Source of the DNA: Hoplostethus atlanticus
Lineage: Eukaryota; Chordata; Actinopteri; Trachichthyiformes; Trachichthyidae
Direction: 5' to 3'
Assembly: GCA_034670405.1 (NCBI GenBank)
Contig: JAXDDX010000186.1
Coordinates: forward strand, 496,001-560,000
Length of the DNA stretch: 64,000 nucleotides
How positions within the stretch are numbered: position 1 is the stretch's first letter; each line of letters opens with the position of its first letter. The notes below the pieces were generated by a model. The model had not been told where the DNA came from. It saw only the letters and a list, made by a program, of their open reading frames with translations, and ran no database searches. Positions 19,086 to 30,292 of the stretch are shown here, in pieces. The translations under genes and the position numbers were made by a program.

Positions 19086-20040
19086 CATGTGGTCTGTATT
19101 GGCGCCTTACGGGCTCTGGGTGGGGGAATCGAATGAATGAGACTGTCCCCAGGGTTAGGTACAAACCCTATATTAATAAAGAACAAATCTTTAGAAAATG
19201 TAGAACACCAAGACGTGAAAGGGGAATGGAATGGTGTGTCAGTGCGACATAAAGTGCCAGCCACAGTGGAGAGCCATATTTAGAGTTCCGGCACAGTGGA
19301 CAGAGCAGGGAAGTAAGAAAAAGGGAAGCGGTGAGACTAGGGGCCAGGAGAGTCCAGAGTGCAGGCAGACAGGCAGCCCAAGAAGGAACTCAAAGGAAGA
19401 CTATGTAGTGATAGAAATAAGACAGGGTGATTTGATGATAGACAAGGAGAGGCATGATGATGAGTGAATAAAGTCTTGACTTTTTAAAGTATAAAAAAGC
19501 ATATGCATGCATGTATAATACAGTAAAATGATAATCATAACATACCAACCAATTCACATACCAATAAATGATGATTAGTACTGAATGTAAATGAATAATG
19601 AACCATGACTTGAATTGTATTGAATATAAATTACGATATTTATTTATAACGTGTTGAAAGAAATATTGAATGAGTATTTATTTGAATGTGTTGATTGTTG
19701 ATTAATATATAATGCTTAGCTGTGTACTTAGATGTAAGGTTTCCCTGTATGATAGTATGATGATAATTGTATAATCATTTAAGTTGAGGAATTTAATAAA
19801 TAGGCTATAGCTCTGTATTGACTTAAGTGTGTCTCTGGCCCTGTGGTACGGCAGGCAGAATCTGCTACCTTTTATGGAAGAAAGTACTTTCGCCCAGGCG
19901 AAGGTAAGAGAGGTGTTGTTTGGGTTGGCAAGGAATGACATACAAATTGTAACACAAATTGTAATATGTTAATATTACATTAATAATCAATGAGGGATGA
20001 AAAAAATGATCATACGATAAGAGAAGAGTGCGGTTTTAGA
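19086..20040 (+). repeat. Block X (SPINK 5' flank), copy B
   Basis: This is the inverted counterpart of 23860-24650 and 10892-11310. Shared landmarks are GGGAATCGAATGAATGAGAC (19124), AAAGAACAAATCTTTAGAA and GCAGGCAGAATCTGCTACC (19850). About 300 bases present in copy C (24650-25050) are missing here. It leads directly into the copy B TATA-like box. Confidence 0.8.
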
Positions 20041-20041
20041 A

Positions 20042-20052
20042 AGGATAAAAAG
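20042..20052 (+). promoter_or_regulatory. TATA-like box of SPINK copy B
   Basis: GGATAAAAAGA with flanks GTTTTAGAAA and GATGACTTTGACCGGATGA matches the copy A promoter. The transcribed region just downstream is interrupted by a Harbinger end at 20088. Confidence 0.45.
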
Positions 20053-20087
20053 AGATGACTTTGACCGGATGACTGAAAGCCACACCT

Positions 20088-20330
20088 GGGGCCAAATGTA
20101 TAAAACTCTGTGTATATTTAGGTGTAGAAATCTGTGTGCGCACAAAACAGGAAACATGCATACGCAGTCTTTTCATCACATGTATAAAACCCCATGTAAG
20201 TCTGTTCCCACGTGTTTTTTCCTCATACATCTCAATCATCCTGAAATTGTGCGCACGTGCACGAGCCTTCTGACCATGCTCACAATTTACTATAAATGGC
20301 TTCTGTGGTGGAAATCTTAGAACTCCAACC
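20088..20330 (+). mobile_element. Harbinger-like end fragment in SPINK copy B leader
   Basis: GGGCCAAATGTATAAA starts right after CTG (20085-20087) within CACACCTG, where copy A reads CACACCTGTTGTCTAAC. The left end is followed by GTGTGCGCACAAAAC and GCATACGCAG motifs. No right end is found; 20331-20700 holds nothing recognisable and replaces SPINK exons 1-3. Confidence 0.6.
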
Positions 20331-20730
20331 TAGGTGCGTCAACCTTAATGTCAATCATCAGTAGACACAAGAGAACAATTCGGTTAGTAGATTTAATATG
20401 TATATACGGGAAGAAAGAATGCGAGACACATCAGTGATGGTGTGGTGGCAAACCTTCAACATACATACATTACAGAGCAGCTTATATAGGTCTAAACTAA
20501 CTACACTAAAACAATAAAACACTAAATGATTAATTGTAATAAAGCAATAAAAACAGAAAGAAGTCAGAGGTGAGTAACCCAAAGACTGACCCAAGAGTAA
20601 CCCAAAAACAGGAGATAATAAAACAATTAATGGATCACTCTCAGAGAACCAATCTCATCTACAGATGAAGTTTTCTGAATTATATTCTACAGTATGTACA
20701 TTTAACGTTATATACCATTTTCTCCCACTG

Positions 20731-20803
20731 GCTGGAGAAGAAACCGGTCAAAGTGGCATATGGAGGAGAATGTGGTAACCCTACATATCTGAATCATGTG
20801 TAG
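20731..20803 (+). pseudogene. SPINK-type Kazal inhibitor, copy B: exon 4 relic
   Basis: G plus LEKKPVKVAYGGECGNP and a short tail (TYLNHV) before TAG matches exon 4 of the Kazal paralogues, including the sixth cysteine. The acceptor AG has become TG (20729-20730: CCACTG against CCACAG in copy A). Exons 1-3 are absent. The 3' flank 20804-21095 is an inverted match of 8930-9229, confirming that copy B is an inverted duplicate. Confidence 0.75.
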
Positions 20804-21094
20804 TGAAGCAGAGCATACCCACTTGCTGTATTCACTATCATTAAAGCTAAAAACTGAAACTTTACTGCTGTGTGACTCCATCCTGTAACAACATCAATGT
20901 TTTATACCAGTGGTGGATTGGAGGCGATTGTCGTTTTGGCTCCAGTTGTGGATATAGTGCAGGTTGTAGCATTAAAAGCTTTTTACTGGGATACTCTTAT
21001 GAAGTATACATTCTACACAGTAGTGGCTTGTTATTTTAAGAAACAAAAAGGGCAAAATTATAATTACCTTCAGTTACCTATAAGCTATAACACA

Positions 21095-21480
21095 ATATAT
21101 GTCAGAGACCCAGTCTCTTCTTTTGATTAATACTTGCAAGCAGAGCCGAAACTACACACACACCAAAGTGTATGCAGAATAAGCTACACAACATAATTCA
21201 TGCATCACAAAATACATGCAGCGGCGTAGTTACAGTAGGGTGGACAATCTTATCTTTGTATGCAGCGTCTCACAGGGCCGGTTGTTTCTGTTTCTTACCT
21301 CGTTCAAAACCCCTTCAAAGAAAAGGGAGTAGTTGTCATTGGGACATCTCGTTCCAACCCTCCTGTTGACTTTCAACAGGAGGAACTGTCTGTTCACTCA
21401 GTAGTTTTAGCATATGATAAAATACATCTTTTGCTAACATGTAAGGGTTACATTAGGACATCATAAAGAGGAAACACACT
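21095..21480. other. Unassigned sequence
   Basis: No gene or repeat family recognised. A perfect palindromic hint (TCCTGTTGACTTTCAACAGGA, 21361-21381) is the only structure seen. Confidence 0.4.
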
Positions 21481-21559
21481 CCTCTTAGCTCAGTAGTTTT
21501 CCACTGCTGTGACTATACTTATGCACACATTTTATTACCTGAAACCATAGTAAGCATAG

Positions 21560-21925
21560 TAACATATTATTTTCCATAACAAGTGCCACAGCGATGGCAT
21601 CATCAGTCGATCTATTGGAACGGTATGCGAATTGGAGTGGATCAAAGGTGTCCGGGATGGTGGCGGTGATGTAGGGCATGAGCCACTCGAAGCACTTCAT
21701 GGGTATTGGTGCGAGTGCAACGGGGCGATAGTCCTTCAGGCAGGTCACCTTGTTGTTCTCATGAACGGGGACGATGGCCGTCGCCTTGGAACAAGTTGGG
21801 ATTGCAGACAGGGACAAGGACAGGTTGTAAATGTCTGTGAATACACCCGCCAGCTGGTCAGCGCATGCTTTGAGGACACGCCCTGGTATTCCACAAGGCA
21901 GCGTTAACCCACAACCCACAATACA
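21560..21925 (-). pseudogene. L2/CR1-type LINE reverse transcriptase fragment
   Basis: The minus-strand frame reads [18 protein letters not shown], then [23 protein letters not shown] and [16 protein letters not shown], which is RT region 0-3 of the same LINE type as 60442-62196 but clearly diverged. It lacks the catalytic FADD box. It is an isolated fragment between SPINK copies B and C. Confidence 0.8.
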
Positions 21926-22021
21926 ATCTCCATTGTATTGTGTAGATGCGGTCCTTCTATGCGACAAACTGTATTCATCTGACAGATGAAGTGGGCAATT
22001 CAGGAGTACCTGCTTGGCCAA

Positions 22022-22292
22022 AAGTGTGTGTAAAAAATATTGCTAGCAGGTGAAGGGGCTGTGTGCTCTTATCTGTTCTGTATCCAGGGTATGGTGAGCA
22101 ATGCAACGGGGTGTCGGTCAGAACACAAGAGCAATAAGTGAAGCTTCAATCCAGTCATTTATTTTAGCTCGGGTTTACAGATGGGGGGGGTTGAACTGGT
22201 TTGTCTAGGAGTAAATGAAGATTCAATACAGCAGTATAGGAAAATAAGTTCCCAAAATAGTTAACATAAATACTGGCCTAAAGTAGACCTGA
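22022..22292. other. Unassigned sequence with G-run
   Basis: Nothing recognisable apart from a GGGGGGGG tract near 22183. Confidence 0.4.
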
Positions 22293-22913
22293 GGGGTGTT
22301 CCACGAAGCGAGCTTACCACTTATCCAGGCTTATTTCGCTTAGTCTGGCTCATTTTCAGGTTTATTCGGTTCCACAAAGCAAGCTCAGCATAGTTCAAGC
22401 TAAGTTGCTGTGGCAACTTATGCTTCCAAACTAGCCCCGAGGCAGGCTAGATATCAGGCTAAACCACAGTTGAAGCTTAATCGGTACTCCCGTAACACTG
22501 ATCCGACTGAAACGCAATGTTTTCAAACAAGGTTCCGCCATCCTAATGTTCAACACTATTACCCTAGACCCTACACTATCAGACATAAAATGTAACGTTA
22601 ATAGAAAATAAAAAATATAAAATGATGTAGGCTGTATCGGGGATACAGTCACGGTTCAGAGCGTTGTTAGGCAACCCCATTTAACCATGAGTGTCCAGCG
22701 ACAACTTATAGAAATAATTATTTGATGACACAATATTTTTTTATTTTCTAAATTATTTTTATTTAACAAATTCATTGAAATAATAAAGTACCTTGAATAT
22801 ATGTCAAGATGTTTCCACGGTTGCTAGGAGACGCATTCACTGTTTCTGTATGGGATCACTGTAGAACACACTTTCAGCCGATCAATTTCCAAATATAATA
22901 AAAGTAAAAACCA

Positions 22914-22985
22914 GCCCGAACAGCTCAGTCAGTAGAGCATAAGAGTCTCAGTCTTAAGGTTGTGAGTTCGATCCCCATATAGGGT
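22914..22985 (+). pseudogene. tRNA-like sequence (72 nt)
   Basis: The A box is AGCTCAGTCAGTAGAGC and the B box is GAGTTCGATCCCC. The anticodon arm pairs perfectly (TAAGA/TCTTA) around a seven-base loop GTCTCAG, which would place CTC at positions 34-36. The acceptor stem has two mismatches and the T stem one. The body resembles tRNA-Lys more than tRNA-Glu. It is probably a tRNA pseudogene or SINE head. A more decayed relative lies inverted at 36542-36612. Confidence 0.45.
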
Positions 22986-23140
22986 CCAGTACAGTACGAT
23001 GATTGTAATGTAGTAAGATGAAACCTTACGTACAGCCTAATATTTTTAGCACAGCTTTTCAGTTCTTTAATATTGTTGGAACACATGATATTTAATAAGG
23101 TCTATACAATTTGTTCATTTTTAATTCAACAATTACTTAC

Positions 23141-23312
23141 GCATTCAATCTAGCAGCAATTCGTTGCCAATCTTTCTCTCTCCCTTTATTTATGGCAATC
23201 GTATTTCCCTTTTCATTGTAATATGGCTGAATTCTCCATAGACCTCCACTAAAAGTCGCTGTTCAGTGGCCGTGAACATTGTGGCTCTGTCTTTACCGTC
23301 ATTTTTCGCCAT
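23141..23312 (-). pseudogene. Myb/SANT-like exon of a DNA transposon
   Basis: The ATG at 23312 starts MAKNDGKDRATMFTATEQRL, followed by a helix; after a frameshift near 23225 come EKGNTIAINKGREKDWQRIA and ARLNA, ending at a GTAAGT donor (after 23141). The E..L...V / aromatic-W-x-x-I-A pattern is that of Myb/SANT-like proteins associated with Harbinger-type transposons. The single frameshift makes it inactive. Confidence 0.55.
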
Positions 23313-23633
23313 GATGAATCGATCAGATCCATGATCGACCTCTCGGGCTGCTTAAATAAACTGTGTATAACTGTGCACGCGCTATTCGAATGATGTTTGT
23401 TTTTATCTTGTAATAAATCTGTGAATCTGTTTGGGGGAAATTCACGATTAATATGTAATGCTTAGCTGTGTGCTTGGATGTAAGGTTTCCCTGTGATAGT
23501 AGGATTATTGTATGATGATTTAAGTTGAGTTACTTCTGCTAAGGATAATGATGTTTGGGTTGGCAAGGAATGTTTTTGACAAAGAATGAGATCCAAATTG
23601 TAACCAAATAAAGAGTCAGTGAGTGAGATGTAC

Positions 23634-23705
23634 CTGTTGTTGAGTTAACATGTTGTATGTGTGTCCATTACTGCCACATAATAGATCATAAACTCTTATG
23701 TAGAA
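23634..23705 (-). pseudogene. SPINK-type Kazal inhibitor, copy C: exon 3 relic
   Basis: The minus strand reads VYDLLCGSNGHTYN and then a degraded stretch before a donor (GTACATCTC). It aligns with VYDPVCGSDGNMYN of copy A. Only one Kazal cysteine survives. Exons 1, 2 and 4 are not found. The sequence to the right (23735-23815) matches intron and promoter pieces of other copies (TAGACAATAGGCGTGTATTTCACA), so exons 1-2 have been deleted. Confidence 0.65.
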
Positions 23706-23839
23706 TCCCCATTGATATTAGTTAAAATAGCTCAAAATAATTATAGTGGAGCTCAGATATGTGACTGTATTAGACAATAGGCGTGTATTTCACAGCTCTC
23801 TTTCTTTTGTTGGTATTTGGTTATTCCAAAGTCATCTCT

Positions 23840-25520
23840 TTTAGAAAGGAAAAAAAAAGATGACTTTGTACTCCTTCTCTTATCGTATGATCATACTTTT
23901 CGTCCCTCATTGGTTATTAACTTAATATCAACATATTACATATGTTACAATTTGCATCTCATTCTTTGTCACAAACATTCCTCGCCAACCCAAACAACCC
24001 CTCCCTTAGTCATTAGCCTTAGCAAAAGAACTTTCTTCCATAAAAGGTAGCAGATTCTGCCTGCCGTACAACATGGCCAGAGATACACTTCAATACAGAG
24101 ATATACCCTATTTATTAAATTCCTCAATTGAAATGATTATACAATTATCAACATACTATCACACAGGGAAACCTTACATCTAAGCACACAGCTAAGCATT
24201 ATATATTAATCAACAATCAATCAACACATTCAAATAAAAACTCATTAAAAATTTCTTTCAACACATGGTATAATTAAATATCGTAATTTATATTCAATAC
24301 AATTCAAGTACTTTAAAGAGGGAAGACTTTATTCACTCATCATCATGCCTCTCCTTGTCTATCATGAAATCACCCTCTTATTTCTATTATTACATCTTCT
24401 TGGGCTGCCAGAGCCTGTGCTCTGAACTCTCCAGCCCTCTAGTCTCACTCCTAATATGGCTCTCCGCTGTGGCTACCACTTTATGTCTACTGGTATGTTC
24501 TACCGCTGGTGCTGGTTGGCCCTGACACACCTGAGTCCATTCCCCTTTCACGTCTTGGTGTTCCACTTCTTCTAAAGATTTGTTCTTTATTAATATAGGG
24601 TTTGTACCTAACCCTGGGGACAGTCTCATTCATTCGATTCCCTCACCCATAACCCCATCTCGTCCATCCAGTATATCCCACTGCCCTCTCTCTGCTGCCC
24701 CCACTGGTCTACTGTGCTCACGCCAATAGTCATAGCTTGTAGAGCTCCCTCCATCCCTCACCCTCCAATCCTGATCCCTATTATGATTTACCTGTAATGA
24801 GCCTGCCGAAGTGGATCTCATCCCTACTGAGGGTAAATCCTTCTTCTCTGGTTCTGTGACACGCCTTCAATGAGGTTAAATCTTTGAGATGTCGTGAATA
24901 GCTTGTGGGACAGCCCGCAGAGCAACTTGAGGAACAGCCTGTGGGACACCCTGCGGAGAAGCCTTGAAATAGCTTGAGGAACAGCCTGAGGAACACCCCA
25001 GGGAGCAGCCTGGGGAACTGGCAGTCATCAGAGATGGAGCAGACAGAGCCTGTAAGGCGCCAATGCAACCTTGTCTCGAGATACCCCATTGTCTCGGCGA
25101 AGCCCCAAGGCACAGACAGTACAGGGAAGAAAATCCCATCAGGGTACTGACCTGATGGCGGGAAGTACATGCTTCTCGTTCACAGGGAAAACCACATCAC
25201 AGCACACATGAGGAAAATATTTGGGGAATCTTTAGGGGCTCTAGTTCCCATGTGTCCAAAAGGTGCCAGCGTAACACCCCTGGGCACTGATTTTCTTGAC
25301 TAATGTCGAAGCATTTGTCACACTATTCTCCTGCCGTTGTCACCCACAAAGTCTTGGTGAGCTCTAGATTGACCTGGCAACTAGAACAATGGGTGTTATT
25401 CTAATAGGGAAAGCAAAGGACAATGATGATGAAGAAAGCCCAGGCAAAACTCTTTTTTATTATTATTAGCACTATTAGCACATTAACCATTAGTAAACCA
25501 TGAAGTAAGTTAAACCACTG
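23840..25520 (-). repeat. Block X (SPINK 5' flank), copy C, longest version
   Basis: The proximal part (23860-24330) matches copy A and copy B; the central part (24330-24650) matches copy B; the distal part (25215-25520) matches 14147-14480. An imperfect repeat of CTTGAGGAACAGCCTG-like units lies at 24898-25020. The minus strand has overlapping open stretches of up to 129 codons (24781-25170), but their composition is repetitive and no family is recognised. Confidence 0.75.
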
Positions 25521-26160
25521 GTGGCTTTCCCTCTCACACCCTCGCCTAAGTGGCTGTTGGGTAAGTCCATATGAAATGGTCAAGGCATGACACCCACCAT
25601 CTCAGATAGTTCTGAAACTGCTTTTGTAGTAAGAAAGGGATAAGATAAGCTTCCCTGAAGCATTATTTTGTGGAAAAATTATTTTGTCTGTGAGAGATAT
25701 AGCTAATTGGATGCACTCAAAATGAACTTTTTCATGGCATAGGATTGGTATAATATTAATTAAATATAGTTCTCATTACCCGATTTGCACCAAACTCTCT
25801 CCATATAATCTTTGTCAAAATACACCCACAGACCCCCCAAACCCTACAACAATCCCACCCTTATGGGCAGCATAGAATGGCAGTTCTCTATGTGGGACAA
25901 AACATATGAAGCTGTGGTTTGGAATATTGTTTCTTTGTATGGACAGTGATAATGGTCATAATCATGTTTAATTAGTGTCTGAAGTTGACCAGCTCACACC
26001 TTATTATGTAACATAATAGTACAGGGGATAAGTATGAGCTCTGAAGCTCCACCAACTTCCATTACATTGATAATTGTCACTCCAGTTATGTAAAACCTAT
26101 CAGATTAAAAAATTACAAATTCCAGTGTCCAAGTACACCTTGAACACAGTAGGTAGGGTA
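25521..26160. other. Unassigned AT-rich sequence
   Basis: No gene, repeat family or clear structure recognised. Confidence 0.4.
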
Positions 26161-26166
26161 ATGGTT

Positions 26167-26420
26167 TTATTTTATTCCACCAATTTCAAGAGTGTCTCTG
26201 ACTTCAGACATGAACAAAATATAGTCATCTTGACAATCGAACAAAAAATTCTCCATCAATTCCTCATGTTCTTCGTTGTGTGCTTCAAGACGTTTTTCTT
26301 CGACTTCCTTTTGAAGTGTTAATCCAAACATGAGATAGGGAGGTTCGTGTACTTTCCCTTTCAGCCGGTGGAGGTTGTTTCTTACCCACTCAGCTCCCAG
26401 GAGTGCGCTCTTGCCATGGT
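26167..26420 (-). CDS. Unidentified terminal exon
   Basis: On the minus strand, after a consensus acceptor (TTTTTGTCTTGTAG|AC), one frame stays open for 84 codons and ends in TAA (26167-26169). It reads HGKSALLGAEWVRNNLHRLK, GKVHEPPYLMFGLTLQKEVE and a charged helical tail (EAHNEEHEELMENFLFD). The composition looks like real protein with coiled-coil potential, but I do not recognise the family. No partner exon is visible upstream (27013-28866 holds no matching frame), so it may be a stranded exon of a lost gene, the last exon of a distant gene, or part of an unrecognised mobile element. Confidence 0.35.
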
Positions 26421-26561
26421 CTACAAGACAAAAACAGTTTAAAGTGATCCATAGAAAAAAGTTCTACAGCTCTAAACATTTGTCACCAACCTATGGAAAA
26501 ACGCAAGGTCAACTGTAACCTGATTTGTGTTACCATTGGCACAGTTCACCCTACTACTAAT

Positions 26562-27012
26562 GGTGCATTCCATTGTACTCGGAAGATAATTCTGTGTCGG
26601 TATTCCCGACTTCCAATCTAAATGTGTTCCAGTGCATCTGCTCGGGAAAACATGGACACCCGCAGTAAACTCATGTTTGTATGGCAAGTCTCTTAATTTC
26701 ACAAGCATCTAAAGACCTACATCAACAACTACTACACCGCCATTAGTGAAGAGAAACGGCGCATATCAGTGAACTAGTTACGTTAACGTTAGTAGGCTAG
26801 TACCACACGCTAGTAAAGACTTCTATCTCGTAACATTGAGCACAAATCAACCAAATTATGTTGCAAATGTAAACTACAAAGTTGTAAAACATGTTCATAA
26901 CAAAAACGACATATGAAATAAAAATTGATGCAAAGGGAATTGTGACTGTTGCACTTCTCCAGGTCGGAGGTCGTGTACTCATACCCGAGTTCCGAGTACA
27001 AGGGAATGCACC
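26562..27012. mobile_element. ISL2EU-like MITE
   Basis: The ends GGTGCATTCCATTGTACTCGG and (inverted) GGTGCATTCCCTTGTACTCGG are 22/23 identical inverted repeats. The dinucleotide AT flanks both sides (26560-26561, 27013-27014). GG...CC ends with an AT duplication fit ISL2EU-type elements. Interior about 400 bases, non-coding. Confidence 0.65.
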
Positions 27013-28860
27013 ATAACCCCATTGTAAATCGCAAATTTATGTTAGCTAACTCGCTAACCTCTATGGGAAATTATAGTAGTAAGCTAATAGGCTAGCAGTC
27101 GGATCCGTAAATGCATTTTCAACAACAAAGCGTTTATTCTGAATACAAATGTGAAAACATTATAAGCGTTATTGTAATATTTGATGACATAAAAGTAGTA
27201 TTAGACTACGTTGCTTACATGTATAGTCATTTGGGGCTTTGCTGCTTCGCTTCGGTGTCCCCCACTAACTTGAAGCACGGCCAAGAAAGCAGTGGCAACC
27301 GGCAGTGCAGTAGTGCCGTTGCCTTATGAAAGTCGGAATAAACTTTTAAATTAGGCCCTGTACATCTAATATGAGTGAAGATTCAGCAACTGGATAGCTT
27401 ATTTCTCGCCTCAAATTTGTTCAGAAACAGATTTTGGTGGACTGCTAAGGTGAAATAAGTGAAAATTTACGTACTTCATACAACGGAACCCCACTACTCA
27501 TGCTCAAACCCCATTGGCTCACAGAACTGGGGCCTGAGGATGGAGGTCATGCTCAACCCCCATTGGCTCGCAGAACTATAGGGGCCTGAGGATGGAGGTC
27601 TGCAGTTGGACCCTCCTCGATTAGTGACCCAAACTTCTTGGCACAGCATCCCTCTGGCTGAGATGATCTTTGCCATTTTCCTTGATTGTCCTTCTTCCTC
27701 CGTACTTTCCTCAATACTACTTTTGGCACGTAAGTACCTGTCAAAGTACCTGTACCTGGTAATCCAGAGCAGTCTCTGCGGGCTAGTTCTAGAGTGCAGT
27801 GGTGGCATAAATACATAATTTCCATGGTCTGGGAGTTAAATAATTAATAGGCCGTATCAAAGTGTTGTGGGCTCCCTGGCCCCTGGAATATACTATAGTG
27901 GCCAGGTACTATACAGATACATTCATCTCTTTTACGGAAATCTGTAGTTCATCAAGTGTAGGTATTCTTTGGACATACATTAACTGCTGCACCGGACCAG
28001 TCCTTAGCCTGTTTTTTGTTGGCACTTTAAGGAACCTAACTTTTAATAGCTGGATGTATGATGCTGATTACCTTAATTACCCTCATATAAATAAGTATGG
28101 AGATGGTTCAACCAAGAAGTAAGCTTTGAATTCATGCCTGTGCGAAGGAAGAACCTCAGACTATACAACGATTAAAGGTTTGCATTCAATTGTCATTCAA
28201 ATTGATAATGTAACATGGAGTTCAAGTATTAGAATAAAGGTTTAAAAGAAATCATATTTTCACAGTCACGCCTGTGCCTCCGGTTTTTCCTGGTGTTTCT
28301 TGTGTTTTCGCTCACCCTTGTGTCTCCTGTGCGTCCCTGTTTGTTTCGTAATAGATTACAATGCAACCATCTTTATCCTTAATTATGGAACAGCGACCAA
28401 TTATGTTTTGTCTTGCGTTCAGTCAGCAACAATTAAAACACACAGGTGGTCAATTCAATATGAAGCCAAACGTACGCTGTGTACAAATGTACACTGACTT
28501 ACCAATCTGTAGATCTAGGCTACTTGTAGATAAAATCCATCCGTCAATCTTTCCTGGTGAACACATCAATTACTGCGTTGTAAAACTTGTCCTTACAGGC
28601 CTTCAGTTTACTTAGCTCTCAATTGACAGAATGACAAGGGCTGATATTGTCAGGGCCAACTGTTTCTTCCATGTCATGCTCATTCAAAAAGGCAAGGAAC
28701 TGTGTGGGCGATTTGCCCCTTACTCCTTGCGAGCCATACAATCCCACAAGATCAGGTTTCAGCCTGACGAAATCGAACCTCAGCGTTACCTCCGGCTTGA
28801 TCAGGCGTCCCTACAGACACAATTGGCCGTGTCTGCGGGTGGGAAGCCGGAAGGGTATGT
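27013..28860. other. Unassigned sequence with a local tandem duplication
   Basis: A ~50-bp unit (CATGCTCAACCCCCATTGGCTC...GGATGGAGGT) is duplicated in tandem at 27499-27547 and 27548-27599. Overlapping open frames of 60-104 codons (27494-27825 minus, 27862-28122 plus, 28631-28860 plus) do not resemble known families and may be chance. Nothing else is recognised. Confidence 0.4.
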
Positions 28861-29182
28861 GTCCTGGGGCCTCATTTATAAAACTTTGCGTAGATTCCAT
28901 CCTAAAACATTGCGTACGCACAAACCTCAGAATCTACTAACGCAAGAAAATATTCAGATCTATAAAACCGTGCGGCGCACACCTGTACGCAGTCTTCTCT
29001 TTATAAATACCCACCTGCGGTGAATTGTGCGCTCGTGTACTCCTCCCAGTGTCCTCCCACTACTCCTCCCAGTGTCGTCCCACAATCATCCATAAATGGT
29101 CAATGCTAAATAGGTCATGAATATGCCGACGTTGTTAAGGAGCCTTTGTTGGACTATCAATGAGGGAAAGACGGAGAGACGC

Positions 29183-29290
29183 CAACTGCAAGAAAGGCGA
29201 AATTTGCAGAGTGCGAGATCGAGGTGCTCATCACTGAGGTTGAGCGCCGTAAAGGTGTACTGTTTGGGGGCTCAGTAGAGGCATCTGTGC
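29183..29290 (+). pseudogene. Harbinger Myb/SANT-like fragment (copy 2)
   Basis: The frame reads TARKAKFAECEIEVLITEVE and continues RRKGVLFGGSVEASVPHCG before the frame is lost. As in copy 1, only the first part of the DNA-binding domain is retained. Confidence 0.65.
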
Positions 29291-29741
29291 CACATTGTGG
29301 AGAACTGCACAAACCCTAATAATCCGGCACACCTTAATAATAATAAAAATAAACTTTAGTTATAGCACTTTTCAAAACAAAGTTACAAAGTGCTTTAGAA
29401 GACAAAATAAAAATAGTAGACAAACTGACGATGAACAAAATGATAAAAACAATTTAAAAACAGTTTAAAAGTTATACAACATTGAGCATAAGGAGCTACA
29501 TATGAGAGAGTAAAATATGCTTAGCCCCTCAGTTGTATTTTTGCCCCCTCAGTTTAAGCTTTATGTATCTAGAGAAAAATATTTCCATAGATGTATGCTA
29601 GGGCGTCCATAGTAGCCCACTGAAACAGAGCGGAGGAGATCGATAGACAGAGAGACACGTCACTTAGTTCGGTTTCTCAGCCTGCTTGCTTTTCGTGGTG
29701 GTAAATACAAATTTCGGCCCTAATTCCATTCCCCCCATTGT

Positions 29742-29765
29742 GGAGAGAGAGAGAGAGAGAGAGAG
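29742..29765 (+). repeat. (AG)n microsatellite inside Harbinger copy 2
   Basis: About 12 AG units, shorter than in copy 1. Confidence 0.95.
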
Positions 29766-30292
29766 ATGCAAGCCGCAAACTGCTGTTTCTACTCGCCTCC
29801 CCCTGCTGATTTTGACAGAGAATCCTTATCGTTCATAAGTTCTCTGCAGTGCTCCGTTCTTATGTGAGTCTCTGATTAATAAATGTATTCTTTGATTTTG
29901 AACAGTAGCCTCATGTTGTTGTTATTTAGCCTTTCTGAGGCTATTGCATGGTTAAATCAATGAGTTTTATTTTATGAAAAATTGCCCCCTCAGTCACTTC
30001 ATCCTGGCACCGGGCCGGTAAAATAATCAATAAAATAAGAGTTAAGAGAATGCCTTTGTATAAAAATAGGTTTTAGGTAGTGGCTTAACAGATACAACAG
30101 ACCACAATCCCTGTGAAAGCACACTTATAAAACTATCTTTTTAAGAGGACTGAGCTTTATTTTGTGATCTCCCCATCGGGCGTCGCTGATTCCCGTGTCT
30201 GAAAAACTTTGCGGTGAGCTCTACGCATGGGTGAAAGGATGCGTAGAACTGCGCACCTTTGTGCGTAGCAACCTTTATAAATGAGGCCCCTG

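Larger units (their letters stand above)
22293..23420 (-). mobile_element. DNA transposon with Myb/SANT-like exon
   Basis: The left part begins GGGGTGTTCCACGAAGCGAGC and repeats TTCCACAAAGCAAGCT nearby (22369-22384), typical of a fish TIR family. The interior carries a tRNA-like relic (22914) and a Myb/SANT-like exon (23141-23312). The matching right terminus was not found, so the right boundary is approximate. Confidence 0.4.
28867..30289 (+). mobile_element. Harbinger element with Myb/SANT-like fragment, copy 2
   Basis: Same termini as copy 1 at 12686. CTG flanks both ends (28864-28866, 30290-30292), consistent with a CWG target. The two long copies are very similar over most of their length, with indels such as the AG array and extra segments at 29360-29385 and 30040-30075. 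They are recent products of one source. Confidence 0.85.
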
